From contig JAOUKV010000006.1 in assembly GCA_029882355.1 (NCBI GenBank), positions 49,882 through 113,881 of the forward strand: 64,000 nucleotides of DNA. The letters run 5' to 3'. Each line of letters starts with the position of its first letter. The stretch's first letter is position 1. The stretch comes from Gammaproteobacteria bacterium. GTDB taxonomy: Bacteria > Pseudomonadota > Gammaproteobacteria > SZUA-229. This document shows, in pieces, positions 43,260 to 53,262 of the stretch. The translations under genes and the position numbers were made by a program. Below the pieces are notes generated by a model, which did not search any database, had not been told where the DNA came from, and was given only the letters and a program-made list of their open reading frames with translations.

Positions 43260-44066
43260 TTATAGGTCAATACTTTCAACCTTGTTTCGGCCACTGTTTT
43301 TAGCTTTGTACATGGCATCATCAACGCGTTTTATGAAAGTTTCAGTGGTATCCTCTTCGCTTAAATCCGTGACGCCAAAGCTGGCAGTCAAAGAGTTTAT
43401 AGTCTTGATTTTGGTTTCTTCAATAACTTTTCTCAGTTTCTCTGCAACCGATGATGCGTTGCCAATATTGACATTAGGCATAAGTATCATAAATTCTTCA
43501 CCGCCCCAACGCGCAAACATATCCACTTCTCGAATGTTCTCGTTTATTTTTGTCGAGAAAACTTGCAATGCGTTGTCACCGACATCATGGCCGAATGTAT
43601 CATTAATTTTTTTGAAATGATCGATGTCGCACATGATGATAGATAGGCCGGTTTTGTAGCGTTTGCTGCGTTCAACTTCCGAAGTTAATAGTTCATTGAA
43701 TTTACGTCGATTGTATATTTCTGTGAGCGGATCGGTGATAGACAGTTCTTCAAGTTCTTTGATGGCGTGACGGCGCTCAGTATTTTCCATTTTTAATTCG
43801 GCAATAGTGTGCTCAAGACGGTCGTGATATTTCTTGAGTTCGATAGTCATGTTATGAATGATGGCAAGCAATCGTTCAGTGTAGGCTGAGAAGATTAGAA
43901 AAAGCAGTACAACAAATGTACGCATCCAGATTTCTTCACCTCGAGGACTAAAGCAGCTTTGAAGAAAGGTTATACCTTGATCTGAAAATAGCGAATATAT
44001 AAATGCATCAACAATCCAGAAAATGATGGCGAGTAAAATGCCTAGTACGGTTATTTTATTTTGCAT
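43260..44066 (-). CDS. Diguanylate cyclase with two membrane spans
   Basis: 268 residues: two membrane spans (about 8-27 and 46-65), a coiled coil (about 72-105), then a GGDEF domain (about 112-268) with the active-site motif GGEEF (about 194-198) in RWGGEEFM. The product-binding I-site RxxD (REVD) is placed five residues before it, so product inhibition by c-di-GMP is expected. Makes c-di-GMP from two GTP. The 144 bases upstream hold no gene. Confidence 0.93.
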   Translation of the reverse strand: MQNKITVLGILLAIIFWIVDAFIYSLFSDQGITFLQSCFSPRGEEIWMRTFVVLLFLIFSAYTERLLAIIHNMTIELKKYHDRLEHTIAELKMENTERRHAIKELEELSITDPLTEIYNRRKFNELLTSEVERSKRYKTGLSIIMCDIDHFKKINDTFGHDVGDNALQVFSTKINENIREVDMFARWGGEEFMILMPNVNIGNASSVAEKLRKVIEETKIKTINSLTASFGVTDLSEEDTTETFIKRVDDAMYKAKNSGRNKVESIDL

Positions 44067-44210
44067 GTTAGCGTTGTCCTAATGCCGTTGTTGCAAGATG
44101 ACGTCGCTGTAATGTGATCATGATAAGGTTATCCATTTGCTGTATTTTATCCATGATTATAGTCAATGTTGACGTATAAGCGATCCCAGATATTTTGTGG
44201 TTTTATCTAG

Positions 44211-44672
44211 CTAAAGTTCTTTGGCAGCGGCGAGTACTTCTTCTATATGATCTTTTACTTTAACTTTGCGCCACTCCTTCCTGAGTATACCCTTTTCATC
44301 GATAAGAAAGGTGCTGCGTTCGATACCAAGTGATTGTTTGCCATACATATTTTTCATTTTAATGACATCGAACTGTGTACAGAGCGCTTCGTCTGTATCT
44401 GATAACAAATCAAAATTAAATTTTTGTTTTGTGCAAAAATTTTCGTGGGATTTGATGCTGTCACGTGAGACGCCTAGAATTATAGTGTTCTGCCGGGTAA
44501 AGCGACCTTTTGCGTCACGGAAGTCCTGGCCTTCTGTGGTGCAACCGGGGGTGCTGTCTCTGGGGTAGAAATACAATACAACTTTTTTACCTTTGTAGTC
44601 GTCCAGACTAATGGTCTTATTGCCGGTTGCTGCAATGCTGAAGTTTTTTACTTTTTTTCCAATACTTGTCAT
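44211..44672 (-). CDS. bcp: Thiol peroxidase of the BCP/PrxQ type
   Basis: 153 residues, thioredoxin fold. The peroxidatic cysteine is C44 in PRDSTPGCTTEG. The resolving cysteine found five residues later in E. coli BCP is absent (TTEGQD); another Cys (HENFCTKQ, about 85) is available, so the recycling route may differ. Reduces peroxides with thioredoxin. The gene follows gcvR on the same strand by 21 bases, the gcvR-bcp pair known from E. coli and others. Confidence 0.94.
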   Translation of the reverse strand: MTSIGKKVKNFSIAATGNKTISLDDYKGKKVVLYFYPRDSTPGCTTEGQDFRDAKGRFTRQNTIILGVSRDSIKSHENFCTKQKFNFDLLSDTDEALCTQFDVIKMKNMYGKQSLGIERSTFLIDEKGILRKEWRKVKVKDHIEEVLAAAKEL

Positions 44673-44693
44673 GATTGTATCTCGTGTACTTTG

Positions 44694-45221
44694 TTAACCA
44701 GTAGCAGATATCTTTGCATCCAGATTTAGTTCATCACACATATTTAAAAATTCATCACGTAAACCGGCAATGCTGGTTTCAGTAGTGATTCCGATGGTCA
44801 TCTGTAATGCAAACATGGGTGTACCTGTATGCGGTGCTGCGTAACGGTCAGTTTCAAGACTGACGATATTAATCTGACGCTCAGAGAAGAAACTGGCCAG
44901 TTTGTGTACGATGCCCGGGTAGTCAATAGATATTACTTCTACATCGTAGGGGATAAGCGTTTGTGAAGATGTCGCCGTTTCGGTAGTTTTTACCGTTAGT
45001 GCCATTTTTAGAGAATTTTCAGCTTCCTGTTTTTTATCGATAAAGCTGGAAATCGCCTGTTCACTACCGCTGACTAACAGTATTACTGCAAATTCACCAC
45101 CGAGTAGGCTCATACGGCTGTCTTCGATGTTGAGTTGATGTGTGTACAGGGTGTTGCTCAGTTCATCAACAATTCCTGGGCGGTCTTCACCTAGTGCGGT
45201 GATAACAAGTTTTTTGCTCAT
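44694..45221 (-). CDS. gcvR: Glycine cleavage repressor-type ACT protein
   Basis: 175 residues from ATG 45221 (MSKKLVITALG); the 17-residue longer form lacks a ribosome site. Two ACT domains (about 4-75 and 92-170), the first opening ITALGEDRPGIVDELS. GcvR in E. coli acts with GcvA to repress glycine cleavage genes; no gcvA or gcv operon is here. Co-transcribed with bcp, as in E. coli. Confidence 0.85.
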   Translation of the reverse strand: MSKKLVITALGEDRPGIVDELSNTLYTHQLNIEDSRMSLLGGEFAVILLVSGSEQAISSFIDKKQEAENSLKMALTVKTTETATSSQTLIPYDVEVISIDYPGIVHKLASFFSERQINIVSLETDRYAAPHTGTPMFALQMTIGITTETSIAGLRDEFLNMCDELNLDAKISATG

Positions 45222-45333
45222 AGTCTGTGTTCTGTAAATAATGAAAAGAATAAAATCGTGTGAACATCGCAAAGTCTAAACAAGTGTGAGCGGAAAAAAC
45301 AGTAACTAAGGGCAGGGCTGTTCTATTTATTAT

Positions 45334-45750
45334 CTATTGTCCCAGCTGGATGAGTTCACGATGAATTAAATCAGCATCGTGTAGATTTGATTCCAGTAGG
45401 TGGCGCAGGTGCTGGAGACTTTCAACGTCAATATTTATGTATTCTAGACCCCAGCTATCGGCCGCGGTGTGTCTGATTTTGACACGGGCGTTGATTATTA
45501 CATCATCGCTCAGGAAAAGTGCCATGGCACAAGGATTATTCGGGTTGATATTAATATTTGTGGGTGGCTCCACCAGCATGCCATTGAGAGAAATATCGAG
45601 TACGTTGCAGGTCCATTCTTCATTGCCACTTTGCATTAGGATTTCGGCGCTGAAAGGGATACGTGTGTATTTCCGTCGCTCTTTGTCACTATTTATGTAC
45701 TTTTCGGTATTCATGCTGCTGAGTATAGACATTAAACGCCATTCATCCAT
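45334..45750 (-). CDS. PilZ-domain protein
   Basis: 138 residues. The PilZ signature appears as RRKYTRIPFSAEI (the RxxxR c-di-GMP-binding motif near 24-28) followed by the D/NxSxxG element NVLDISLNGML (about 51-61). Three N-terminal Met are possible starts (1, 7, 13). PilZ domains sense c-di-GMP; the neighbour diguanylate cyclase 1.3 kb away may supply it. The target is unknown. Confidence 0.87.
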   Translation of the reverse strand: MDEWRLMSILSSMNTEKYINSDKERRKYTRIPFSAEILMQSGNEEWTCNVLDISLNGMLVEPPTNININPNNPCAMALFLSDDVIINARVKIRHTAADSWGLEYINIDVESLQHLRHLLESNLHDADLIHRELIQLGQ

Positions 45751-45870
45751 GAATCTGGCACGTTATTTATTGAAATTATAGGGAAAAGTTGATTAACTGT
45801 GCGCCCTGTTTACGTCTTGGCTAAGACGGTGAAAACGCCCTAAAATTCGAACTGTGTCTTCGGGAGAATT

Positions 45871-46746
45871 ATGTTTCGTGGAAGTATGGTGGCATTGGTT
45901 ACACCAATGTTGACTGATGAAAGTGTTGATTACGATAGCCTGGCTGCGCTGGTCGAATTTCACGTGGAAAATGGTACCTCAGCGATCATTTCTATGGGAA
46001 CTACTGGTGAGTCTGCCACTTTGGAGATGCAGGAGCACTGTGAAGTGATCCGTCGCACCATTGATATGGTCAAAGGTCGCATTGCTGTGATTGCCGGAAC
46101 CGGTGCTAACTCTACCTCAGAAGCAATTCAGTTGACGCAATGTGCGTCTGATGCCGGCGCTGATGCATGTTTACTGGTCACACCTTATTACAACAAACCG
46201 ACTCAGGAAGGTTTGTATCTGCACCATAAGAAGATTGCTGAGAGCGTCGATATTCCACAAATTCTCTATAACGTGCCAGGTCGAACTGCCTGCGATATGT
46301 TGCCGGATACGGTGGCACGTCTTGCCAGTATTCCTAATATCATCGGTATAAAAGAAGCCACAGGTGATTTGAACCGACTGAAAGAAATACAGTCGAAAGT
46401 GGCTGATGATTTTGAGATATATAGTGGTGATGACGAAACCGGCACTGAATTTATGCTGCAAGGCGGCCATGGTGTGATTTCTGTGACCACCAACGTAGCA
46501 CCCAAAGCAATGTCAGAAATGTGTGCAGCGGCACTTTCGGGTGACCGTGAAACCGCTGAGTTAATCAACAGGCCACTGCAAGGTTTGCATAAGAATTTGT
46601 TTCTTGAGGCAAACCCTATCCCGGTTAAATGGGCTTTGGCTGAAATGGGTAAAATACCGGCTGGCATTCGTTTGCCACTGACGCCTTTGAGCGAACAATA
46701 TCATCAACCTTTACGTGAAGCGATGCAACAAGCTGGAATTCTTTGA
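45871..46746 (+). CDS. dapA: 4-hydroxy-tetrahydrodipicolinate synthase
   Basis: 291 residues, TIM barrel. Condenses pyruvate with aspartate semialdehyde in lysine/diaminopimelate synthesis. Schiff-base lysine is K161 in IGIKEATGD; Tyr133 in YNVPGR and the GTTGESATL loop (43-51) match the E. coli numbering. CGGGAG precedes the ATG. It is followed by bamC with a four-base overlap (ATGATG), the E. coli dapA-bamC order. Confidence 0.97.
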   Translation: MFRGSMVALVTPMLTDESVDYDSLAALVEFHVENGTSAIISMGTTGESATLEMQEHCEVIRRTIDMVKGRIAVIAGTGANSTSEAIQLTQCASDAGADACLLVTPYYNKPTQEGLYLHHKKIAESVDIPQILYNVPGRTACDMLPDTVARLASIPNIIGIKEATGDLNRLKEIQSKVADDFEIYSGDDETGTEFMLQGGHGVISVTTNVAPKAMSEMCAAALSGDRETAELINRPLQGLHKNLFLEANPIPVKWALAEMGKIPAGIRLPLTPLSEQYHQPLREAMQQAGIL

Positions 46747-47864
46747 TGCTTAAACAAATTTACTTTGCAGCCATGGCTGCACTGCTGGTAGCTGGTGGAT
46801 GTAGTTCTGATGGTAAAGAGCGTCGTCAGGCTTATATAGATGCCGATTACTACACACGTTTGGAGTTACCACCAGATCTCACTTCGACAACAGATAAAAA
46901 CCAGTTGAATGAACCTAAGCCTACGGTTGAAGCTACCAAAAGGTTCAAGCAGGATACAGCGAGCTTAGGTGCTGCTGAAACTAAGAATTCAGTGGCAATG
47001 GCCAGTAACATCAAAGGTGCTCGTCTGCAAACAGGTGACGGTGTGTTCTGGTTAGAGGTTGATGAAAATGCAGATACATTATGGCCACAGTTGAGTGCAT
47101 TCTGGGGACATGAAGGTGTAAAAATTGTGCGCAATGAACCCATGCTGGGTATGGTTGAAACAGATTGGGTTAGTAAGCTGCAGGTTGAAGATGACGCTGG
47201 TTTTATTGCAAAGATCTTTACTTCACTTGATCCAGATAAACTGGATAAATTTAGGATGCGTGTAGAACCCGAGCAGCGTGGAAATAAGACAAGAATCTTT
47301 ATGTCGCATTCCGGTATGGAAAAATCTGTCGAAGGTGATGATGTAAACTGGCGTAGCCGTTGCACCGAAGAAGAGCTGGAACGTGAAATGTTAAATCGTC
47401 TGGCCTTGTTTGTTGGTTTAGATGAAGCCGAGTCGGTAAAGGCTTTTAAAAATTATCGTCCTTTTGCTTCACGAGTTAAAGTACCTAAGGATAAAGTTAA
47501 TACTTTATACATTACCGGTACTATGGATTTTGTCTGGAAACGTTCTTTGCGCGCACTGGATCGCATGAGTATGGATGTTTTGACAAAGGATGCGAAGACT
47601 CATCAAATAAAAGTAGCGATTGAAAAACTTAGCAAGGAAGAAACAAGTGGAGAACGTGATGAAATCGCGGAATCGAGCTGGTTGATGCAATGGTTAACAG
47701 ATTCAGGTGAAGCCTACTCTGAGAATGAAAATAGAAAATTTACACTCAAGTTAAAGCCTGAGGATGGTGTAGTACGTCTGGATATACTTCGTCCAGATGG
47801 TCAGCCGGCTGAGAGTGTTTTGGCAGAGCAGTTCAGAAAGAGTTTGGCGATAGAGTTTCAGTAG
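46743..47864 (+). CDS. bamC: Outer-membrane assembly lipoprotein BamC
   Basis: 373 residues. A lipoprotein signal ends at about C20 (LLVAGGCSS), followed by the unstructured N-terminal region that contacts BamD ([11 protein letters not shown]) and the two helix-grip domains (about 95-225 and 240-370). BamC is part of the BamABCDE beta-barrel insertion complex. Starts inside the dapA stop. The 3' end overlaps the convergent receiver-domain gene by 32 bases. Confidence 0.9.
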   Translation: MMLKQIYFAAMAALLVAGGCSSDGKERRQAYIDADYYTRLELPPDLTSTTDKNQLNEPKPTVEATKRFKQDTASLGAAETKNSVAMASNIKGARLQTGDGVFWLEVDENADTLWPQLSAFWGHEGVKIVRNEPMLGMVETDWVSKLQVEDDAGFIAKIFTSLDPDKLDKFRMRVEPEQRGNKTRIFMSHSGMEKSVEGDDVNWRSRCTEEELEREMLNRLALFVGLDEAESVKAFKNYRPFASRVKVPKDKVNTLYITGTMDFVWKRSLRALDRMSMDVLTKDAKTHQIKVAIEKLSKEETSGERDEIAESSWLMQWLTDSGEAYSENENRKFTLKLKPEDGVVRLDILRPDGQPAESVLAEQFRKSLAIEFQ

Positions 47865-48237
47865 GTATATGTTGTTCAAGTAACTGTTGGAACTTGTCAA
47901 CCATGTCTGATTTATTTAGGCAACCAAGAATTTTTAAGTTATCTGCATGGCCTAATTTTTCTGCCGAGTTTAGTAAATCAATACCACGGCCGCTAATTAG
48001 AATTAGTGCTGGCGGGTTTTCCATTTTGGCTAGTTTCTTCATCACTTCAATGCCATCTTCTTCAGGGATAAGTAAGTCAAGCACCAGAATTGAGCCCGTT
48101 TCAAATGAGCTGATCTGCCTGAAAAAATATTTAGCTCGAGTAAAACTTTCAGTAATTAGGCCAAGTGATTTTGTTATTTCAGCAAGCAGTGCCAGTATTG
48201 CAGGATCATCATCAATTAAGTAAATAGTTGGTTTCAT
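47833..48237 (-). CDS. Single-domain response regulator
   Basis: 134 residues, a CheY-like receiver with DDDP (11-14) and the phosphoacceptor Asp in LVLDLLIPEEDG (about 53-64); the Ser of ILISGRG and the Lys in GCLNKSDM complete the set. It has no output domain. It lies 84 bases after a hybrid sensor kinase on the same strand, its likely partner. Its end overlaps bamC in the opposite direction. Confidence 0.85.
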   Translation of the reverse strand: MKPTIYLIDDDPAILALLAEITKSLGLITESFTRAKYFFRQISSFETGSILVLDLLIPEEDGIEVMKKLAKMENPPALILISGRGIDLLNSAEKLGHADNLKILGCLNKSDMVDKFQQLLEQHIPTETLSPNSF

Positions 48238-48321
48238 AGGATGTTTTTCTTGATTTTTAGAAAATGTACTGCATCAGTCAAAACTGAGTAATACGCCCGT
48301 CAATATATCAGATTAATTTAC

Positions 48322-51300
48322 TTAAATGTTTAGTAGTTCGGCTATTTTTAACAGTAACTTATTAGAATCAATGGGTTTGTTGAAATAAGGAATATTGAGT
48401 CCTATAGCTGTATTGACATTAATCTTATCGCTGTAACCAGAACATATAATTACAGGTAATTCAGGTCGAATCTCCCTTATCGCAGCGATTAACTCAGTCC
48501 CCATCATTTTTGGCATTGTCTGGTCAGTAATCAGCATTGAAAAACGGTCAGGATTTTGTTTGAAAAGTGCGAGCGCTTTACCACTATCAGTCATTGAGCA
48601 GGGTTGGTAGTTATGTGTTTCCAGTAGCGTTGATATATATTCCGCTAATATAGCTTCATCATCAACGACCAAAATTTCTGAACCATTGCCCCTGGACATT
48701 TTAGCTGGCTCCTGTATTGAATCGGAGAGTTGGTTACCCGCTTCAAGCGCGGGTGCAAAGAGTATGCATATAGTTGTTCCTTCGTTTATGGCCGTGTCTA
48801 GCAGAATATGTCCACCATGATTTTCAACGATGCGGTAAATCACTGAGAGTCCCATGCCCGTACCTTCTCCTACCTCTTTAGTGGTAAAGAAGGGGTCGAA
48901 AATATTGTTAATAATATCGGTATCAATACCAGAACCTGTATCACTAATACATAGCTCAATCCAGTCTCCCTTGACGGGTTTATGTGAGATGGGGGATTTT
49001 GTATTTAGGTTGTGAGCCCAACCAAGTTGTATGGTTAGCTGCCCAATACCATTCATAGCATCACGTGCATTGATCACGAGATTCATTAGAATCTGATGTA
49101 GCTGGGAGGGGTTTATCAGGACAGGGGGTAAATCTAATTCGATCTTAGTTTTAATTTCAATAGTGCTGGGCAAAGTAGATCTCAGCATTTTGATATCTTC
49201 TTTGATAATAGGCGCTAATTCAATGGTTATGTCCTGTGTGAAGCCAATACGGCTGAAGTCGAGCATCTGTTCGACTAGTTTGGCTGCACGTATACCTGCC
49301 TGCTGGATATGACGTACATATTCCGCAGGTTTGTCTTCATCATGGGTGAAGTATCTATCCAGTGTCAGTTTGGCAAAGCCATTGATTATACCCAGCAGGT
49401 TGTTAAAGTCGTGAGCAATACCTCCCGTTAACAAACCCAAAGACTCCATTTTTTGTGCCTGCTGCAATTCATTTTGCATACGCATGTGTTCTACCTGTGC
49501 TGACCTTGATTCGGTAATGTCATAACCCATGGCTACTATATGGCTAACTTTTCCTGTCTCATCGTATAACACTGAATTATGCCAGTGGAGAAGACGCCTA
49601 CTACCATCGCGGGTTAACCACTCATTTTCATATTCATCAGCAATATCGATTTTGCCATTACGTAGATTTTCAAAGACATTTTTTACCCCGGCCTGCTGCT
49701 CCTCGGGAATGACTGTTTCCCAAACAGTCTTGCCAATGATTTCTTCACTTTTATAACCGGTTAGTTGTTCAGCGGCATGATTGAATTGTGTAAATCGTCC
49801 TTCAAGATCAATAACTGCAATAGTGTTCCCTGCGGAATTAATGAGTGAACGGTAGCGACTCTCACTTTTTTTCAGGGCCTCTTCAGCTTTATGTCGTATC
49901 TCTATTTCTTTACGCAGTCGGTGATTCCATAGGAGGATAAGCAGCAATATTAAAAGCAGGCCAACACCCACCAGTATAGTGATGGTGTAATCTGTTTTTT
50001 CAACATATCTATTCTTAATCCAGTGTTGCATGATGTTTTGGGATTCATTGCTGGAGATAGATTTTAGGGTTTTGTTAATAATCGAATGCAGAACGGGCTG
50101 ATCATTTGCCACGAACAGGGTTAGATTCATTATCACTGAGGTTTTGCCAACGACTTTAATATTGTTCAGTCCCATATCAGCAATGTTGTAACTGGCCAGC
50201 GCCATGGTTGCAAGTAGTGCATCAGACCGTCCCTGAGAAACGGCTTCCAAACCTTGCTCAATATTTTCAACTTCAAAAAATTCAAAATCCGGGTATTGTG
50301 AATAAATATCAGCGGTATAAGCATAGTCTTTAATGATGACGATTTTTTTATTCCTGATTTCATCGAGATTCTCAACATAGTTATGTTGCGAGTTCATAAT
50401 GATAACGACTGGGTTGTGGATAAAGGGCTCAACCGGAGTGAACTGTTTCTTTAGGAACGTGTCGGCTGAATTACTGGTAATGACAGAGGCTTTACCTTCC
50501 TCTATCATTTTATGAGGGGCTTCACGACCGGGGACAGGTACCGGATTAAATTTTAGTCCAGTTATCTTTTCAATCAGCTTCAGGTGATCAGCAATAATAC
50601 CAATATAGGAGCTATCGGCATCGAATGCCTCATAGGGCAGCCAGTTTTGATCACCGATAAAGGCAACTTCTGGATGAAGTTGGATCCACTGCTTTTCGGC
50701 ATCAGTAAGATAATGTTGGCGTGGAGAAGATTCTAATTTATCCAGCTCAAAAGCGCCTAGCCACTTTTTCTGTAATTGAGCATAAGTGCCATTGCTGACA
50801 ACACGAGAGAGTCCTTCATTGAGCATGGCGAGTAGGTTTTTGTCGCCTTCGGTAACGGCAAAGCAAAAGTCCTGACGAAAACCAGGTATTCTAGTGCGAA
50901 TCTCGATATTTTCGAGACCCAGTTGTTTAATCAGTTGTTGTGCTACCAGTTGTTGTATGACTACCGCATCAAGTTGACCATCGCGGAGTAAAAGTAGTGC
51001 TTCAGTGTAGTTTTTTGTGGTCACCAAGGATGAAGTTAGGTTCTCACGGCGCATGTATTCATCAGCAACATCCCCGGTCATTACACCAACTTTGCTGCCG
51101 CGTAGATCGGTACTATTATCGATGTGATTATTATCTTTTCTTACCACAATGACACCATGCAGACTCAGGTAAGGTACGGTAAAGTCAAACTTTTTTTCTC
51201 GTTCCGGTGTTCGACCTACTAACGGTAATACATCACGCTGGTTGTTAGCTAGCTGTTGTTTGATTTCATGCCATGGAAGTACCTCAAAGCTTGTTTCATG

Positions 51301-51561
51301 ATCCATTGCCCGCGTTACAGCATGAAGTAATTCAACGGCAAGACCATCGGCTTGTCCCTGATTATTTTTGAAGGACAGTGGGGGGTAATCTGGTTCCGCA
51401 GCAGAATTGAGAGCGTGCTTAGCTGTTGCTGTACCCGAGAAGGTCAGGAGAGTAAAAAAAACCAGGAACCACGTAAAAAAAGCGGTATTGTTTGACTGAG
51501 GGAAAAAAGTGCTGCGGACTTGTGTAGCGGGTGTTGTATTAAATTTTCTAGTGAATTTCAT
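48322..51561 (-). CDS. BvgS-like hybrid sensor histidine kinase
   Basis: 1079 residues. Signal/anchor at about 27-47, then two tandem periplasmic solute-binding (SBP_bac_3) domains (about 55-275 and 290-520), a membrane span (about 527-547), a PAS domain (about 565-690), a HisKA domain with H717 in GIAHDFNN, HATPase (about 830-940, N- and G-box motifs NPSQLHQILMNLVINARDA and GTGMGLSVIYRIV), and a C-terminal receiver with D1013 in ITDQTMP. The layout is like BvgS, but the outside stimulus is unknown. It precedes a receiver-only gene. Confidence 0.92.
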   Translation of the reverse strand: MKFTRKFNTTPATQVRSTFFPQSNNTAFFTWFLVFFTLLTFSGTATAKHALNSAAEPDYPPLSFKNNQGQADGLAVELLHAVTRAMDHETSFEVLPWHEIKQQLANNQRDVLPLVGRTPEREKKFDFTVPYLSLHGVIVVRKDNNHIDNSTDLRGSKVGVMTGDVADEYMRRENLTSSLVTTKNYTEALLLLRDGQLDAVVIQQLVAQQLIKQLGLENIEIRTRIPGFRQDFCFAVTEGDKNLLAMLNEGLSRVVSNGTYAQLQKKWLGAFELDKLESSPRQHYLTDAEKQWIQLHPEVAFIGDQNWLPYEAFDADSSYIGIIADHLKLIEKITGLKFNPVPVPGREAPHKMIEEGKASVITSNSADTFLKKQFTPVEPFIHNPVVIIMNSQHNYVENLDEIRNKKIVIIKDYAYTADIYSQYPDFEFFEVENIEQGLEAVSQGRSDALLATMALASYNIADMGLNNIKVVGKTSVIMNLTLFVANDQPVLHSIINKTLKSISSNESQNIMQHWIKNRYVEKTDYTITILVGVGLLLILLLILLWNHRLRKEIEIRHKAEEALKKSESRYRSLINSAGNTIAVIDLEGRFTQFNHAAEQLTGYKSEEIIGKTVWETVIPEEQQAGVKNVFENLRNGKIDIADEYENEWLTRDGSRRLLHWHNSVLYDETGKVSHIVAMGYDITESRSAQVEHMRMQNELQQAQKMESLGLLTGGIAHDFNNLLGIINGFAKLTLDRYFTHDEDKPAEYVRHIQQAGIRAAKLVEQMLDFSRIGFTQDITIELAPIIKEDIKMLRSTLPSTIEIKTKIELDLPPVLINPSQLHQILMNLVINARDAMNGIGQLTIQLGWAHNLNTKSPISHKPVKGDWIELCISDTGSGIDTDIINNIFDPFFTTKEVGEGTGMGLSVIYRIVENHGGHILLDTAINEGTTICILFAPALEAGNQLSDSIQEPAKMSRGNGSEILVVDDEAILAEYISTLLETHNYQPCSMTDSGKALALFKQNPDRFSMLITDQTMPKMMGTELIAAIREIRPELPVIICSGYSDKINVNTAIGLNIPYFNKPIDSNKLLLKIAELLNI

Positions 51562-51647
51562 CTCTCGACTATAGATGAATAGATATGAGTACTCAATTCA
51601 ATTAAAAAAATAAAACATTAAAGAGAATGTAGTGGTTTTAGTCGCAT

Positions 51648-51679
51648 CAGGTAGTAGCAGAAACTACTACCTGATTTTT
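51648..51679. terminator. Hairpin between DUF2892 gene and sensor kinase
   Basis: CAGGTAGTAG (51648-51657) pairs exactly with CTACTACCTG (51664-51673), six-base loop, followed by ATTTTTC on the plus strand. On the minus strand, the coding side, there is no T-run, so the direction of termination is unclear. A second small hairpin (AAAAAT/ATTTTT) overlaps. Confidence 0.55.
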
Positions 51680-51699
51680 CTGAAAAATCCTGAATAAAG

Positions 51700-51927
51700 T
51701 TATAATTTGCAGCCAGATTGTTTGTCTTTAATACCGATGGCATAGAGTACTTTAGTTGCAGGACAAAACCCGGTGAAACCCATCTGGAATAAATTTGCAC
51801 CAACAAAGAAGGTAAGCCATAACCAGCTCATATTTGTCAGATTTATTTGTCCTGTCACATGTGCGGCAGTTAGACTGCCCATAATAACCATGCCTGCAAA
51901 AATCCCAATAACGCTAAAAACTTTCAT
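51700..51927 (-). CDS. YgaP-type inner-membrane protein (DUF2892)
   Basis: 75 residues with two membrane spans (about 3-22 and 32-52) and the family end motif [19 protein letters not shown]2892 is the transmembrane part of YgaP (there fused to a rhodanese); the stand-alone form is of unknown role. The conserved CPA cysteine is present. Between folE2 and the sensor kinase, same strand. Confidence 0.82.
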   Translation of the reverse strand: MKVFSVIGIFAGMVIMGSLTAAHVTGQINLTNMSWLWLTFFVGANLFQMGFTGFCPATKVLYAIGIKDKQSGCKL

Positions 51928-51993
51928 TACTTTATCTCCACATTAAATATCTGTTATTTCTATATGTTTTTACCCTGGTGGATAAAATTGATT

Positions 51994-52812
51994 CTAAGAC
52001 CGTTTGTCTCTGGTTATCAAAGCGTAAGCCGAATGATTATGAATTGATTCAAAATTTTCAGATTCGACAGTATAAGCCAGAATGCGGTCATCGGCATTCA
52101 GCTTCGCAGCTACATCACGAACCATGTCTTCAACAAATTTTGGATTATCATAAGCTCGTTCAGTGACAATTTTTTCATCAGGACGTTTTAGTAAGCCATA
52201 GAGTTCGCAGGAGGCTTCTTTTTCTACGATGTCGATGATTTCTTCAATCCAGATAAACTCTTCAGTGCAGACATCAACCGTTACATGTGAGCGCTGATTG
52301 TGTGCACCACGGTCTGAAATCTTTTTAGAACAGGGGCAAAGGCTGGTTACGGGAACAACAACTTTTACGTTAACCGTTTTTTTATCATTTTTCTGCTCAC
52401 CGATCAAGCTTACCTGGTAATCCATCAAGCTTTCTACGCCGGATGCGGGTGCTTTTTTATTGATGAAGTAGTAGAAGGTCATTTCTATATGACCGCATTC
52501 GGCATCAAGTCGCTCTGTCATTTCTGCGAGCATGTTCTTGAATGTTTCAACGGTAATTTCCCACGAGTGGTTATTTAAAATTTCCACAAAGCGTGACATG
52601 TGCGTGCCCTTGAAATTGTGCGGCAGATCTACGTACATGTTGAAATTGGCGACAGTATGCTGAATTTTTCCTTCGCGATCTTTTACCTGAACGGGATGGC
52701 GAATATCCTTGATGCCGACTTTGTCGATGGCGATAGCGCGATGATCATGGCTATTTTGTACATCCTGCATTTTTCCTGCAGTTGTTGGTTTTGCGCTGTT
52801 TTTATCGGTCAT
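51994..52812 (-). CDS. folE2: GTP cyclohydrolase I type 2
   Basis: 272 residues, FolE2 (COG1469, T-fold). Converts GTP to dihydroneopterin triphosphate, the first step to tetrahydrofolate and to queuosine. The catalytic cysteine is C159 in SLCPCSKK, followed by [10 protein letters not shown]. FolE2 works with various divalent metals and can replace the Zn-dependent FolE. It starts one base after queD, so the two form a pair. Confidence 0.93.
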   Translation of the reverse strand: MTDKNSAKPTTAGKMQDVQNSHDHRAIAIDKVGIKDIRHPVQVKDREGKIQHTVANFNMYVDLPHNFKGTHMSRFVEILNNHSWEITVETFKNMLAEMTERLDAECGHIEMTFYYFINKKAPASGVESLMDYQVSLIGEQKNDKKTVNVKVVVPVTSLCPCSKKISDRGAHNQRSHVTVDVCTEEFIWIEEIIDIVEKEASCELYGLLKRPDEKIVTERAYDNPKFVEDMVRDVAAKLNADDRILAYTVESENFESIHNHSAYALITRDKRS

Positions 52813-52813
52813 T

Positions 52814-53200
52814 TTATACGTTCTCTTCGCTGTATTTTACGCAGGCTCGTTCGGTTTCCCATAAGGTCACGGCGCTGACTTTAATGGTGTCGGTGTTTAA
52901 TTGTGCCGAAATTTCACGGTATAAATATGCCGCAATATTTTCCGCTGTCGGATTGATTTCGGTAAAGGGTTCCAGTTCATTCAGGTAGCGGTGATCTAGT
53001 CTATCGCCGACTTCTCGTGCTACCATTTTCATTTTTTTAAAATCGATGCCCATGCCAACATTATCTAATGCAGTGGCAATGGCTTCCAGCTCAACTTTCC
53101 AGTTGTGGCCATGCATACGACTGCAGGCCCCGGGATAGTCGCGTAATGTGTGCGCAGAAGCGAATTCAGTGATAACTTTTAACTGGTAGCGGGCAGACAT
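52814..53200 (-). CDS. queD: 6-carboxytetrahydropterin synthase
   Basis: 128 residues, T-fold. Zn-binding H17, H30 and H32, and catalytic C26 in [11 protein letters not shown], plus Glu further on. The Cys/HGH spacing is that of QueD in queuosine synthesis rather than of eukaryotic pyruvoyl-tetrahydropterin synthase. It takes the product of the adjoining FolE2, so a joint pre-queuosine role is likely. Confidence 0.9.
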   Translation of the reverse strand: MSARYQLKVITEFASAHTLRDYPGACSRMHGHNWKVELEAIATALDNVGMGIDFKKMKMVAREVGDRLDHRYLNELEPFTEINPTAENIAAYLYREISAQLNTDTIKVSAVTLWETERACVKYSEENV

Positions 53201-53262
53201 TATGTTTTTTGGCTTGTTGATAATACTTGAGTAAAACGGTAGGGTATTTTATACGAATTGCC

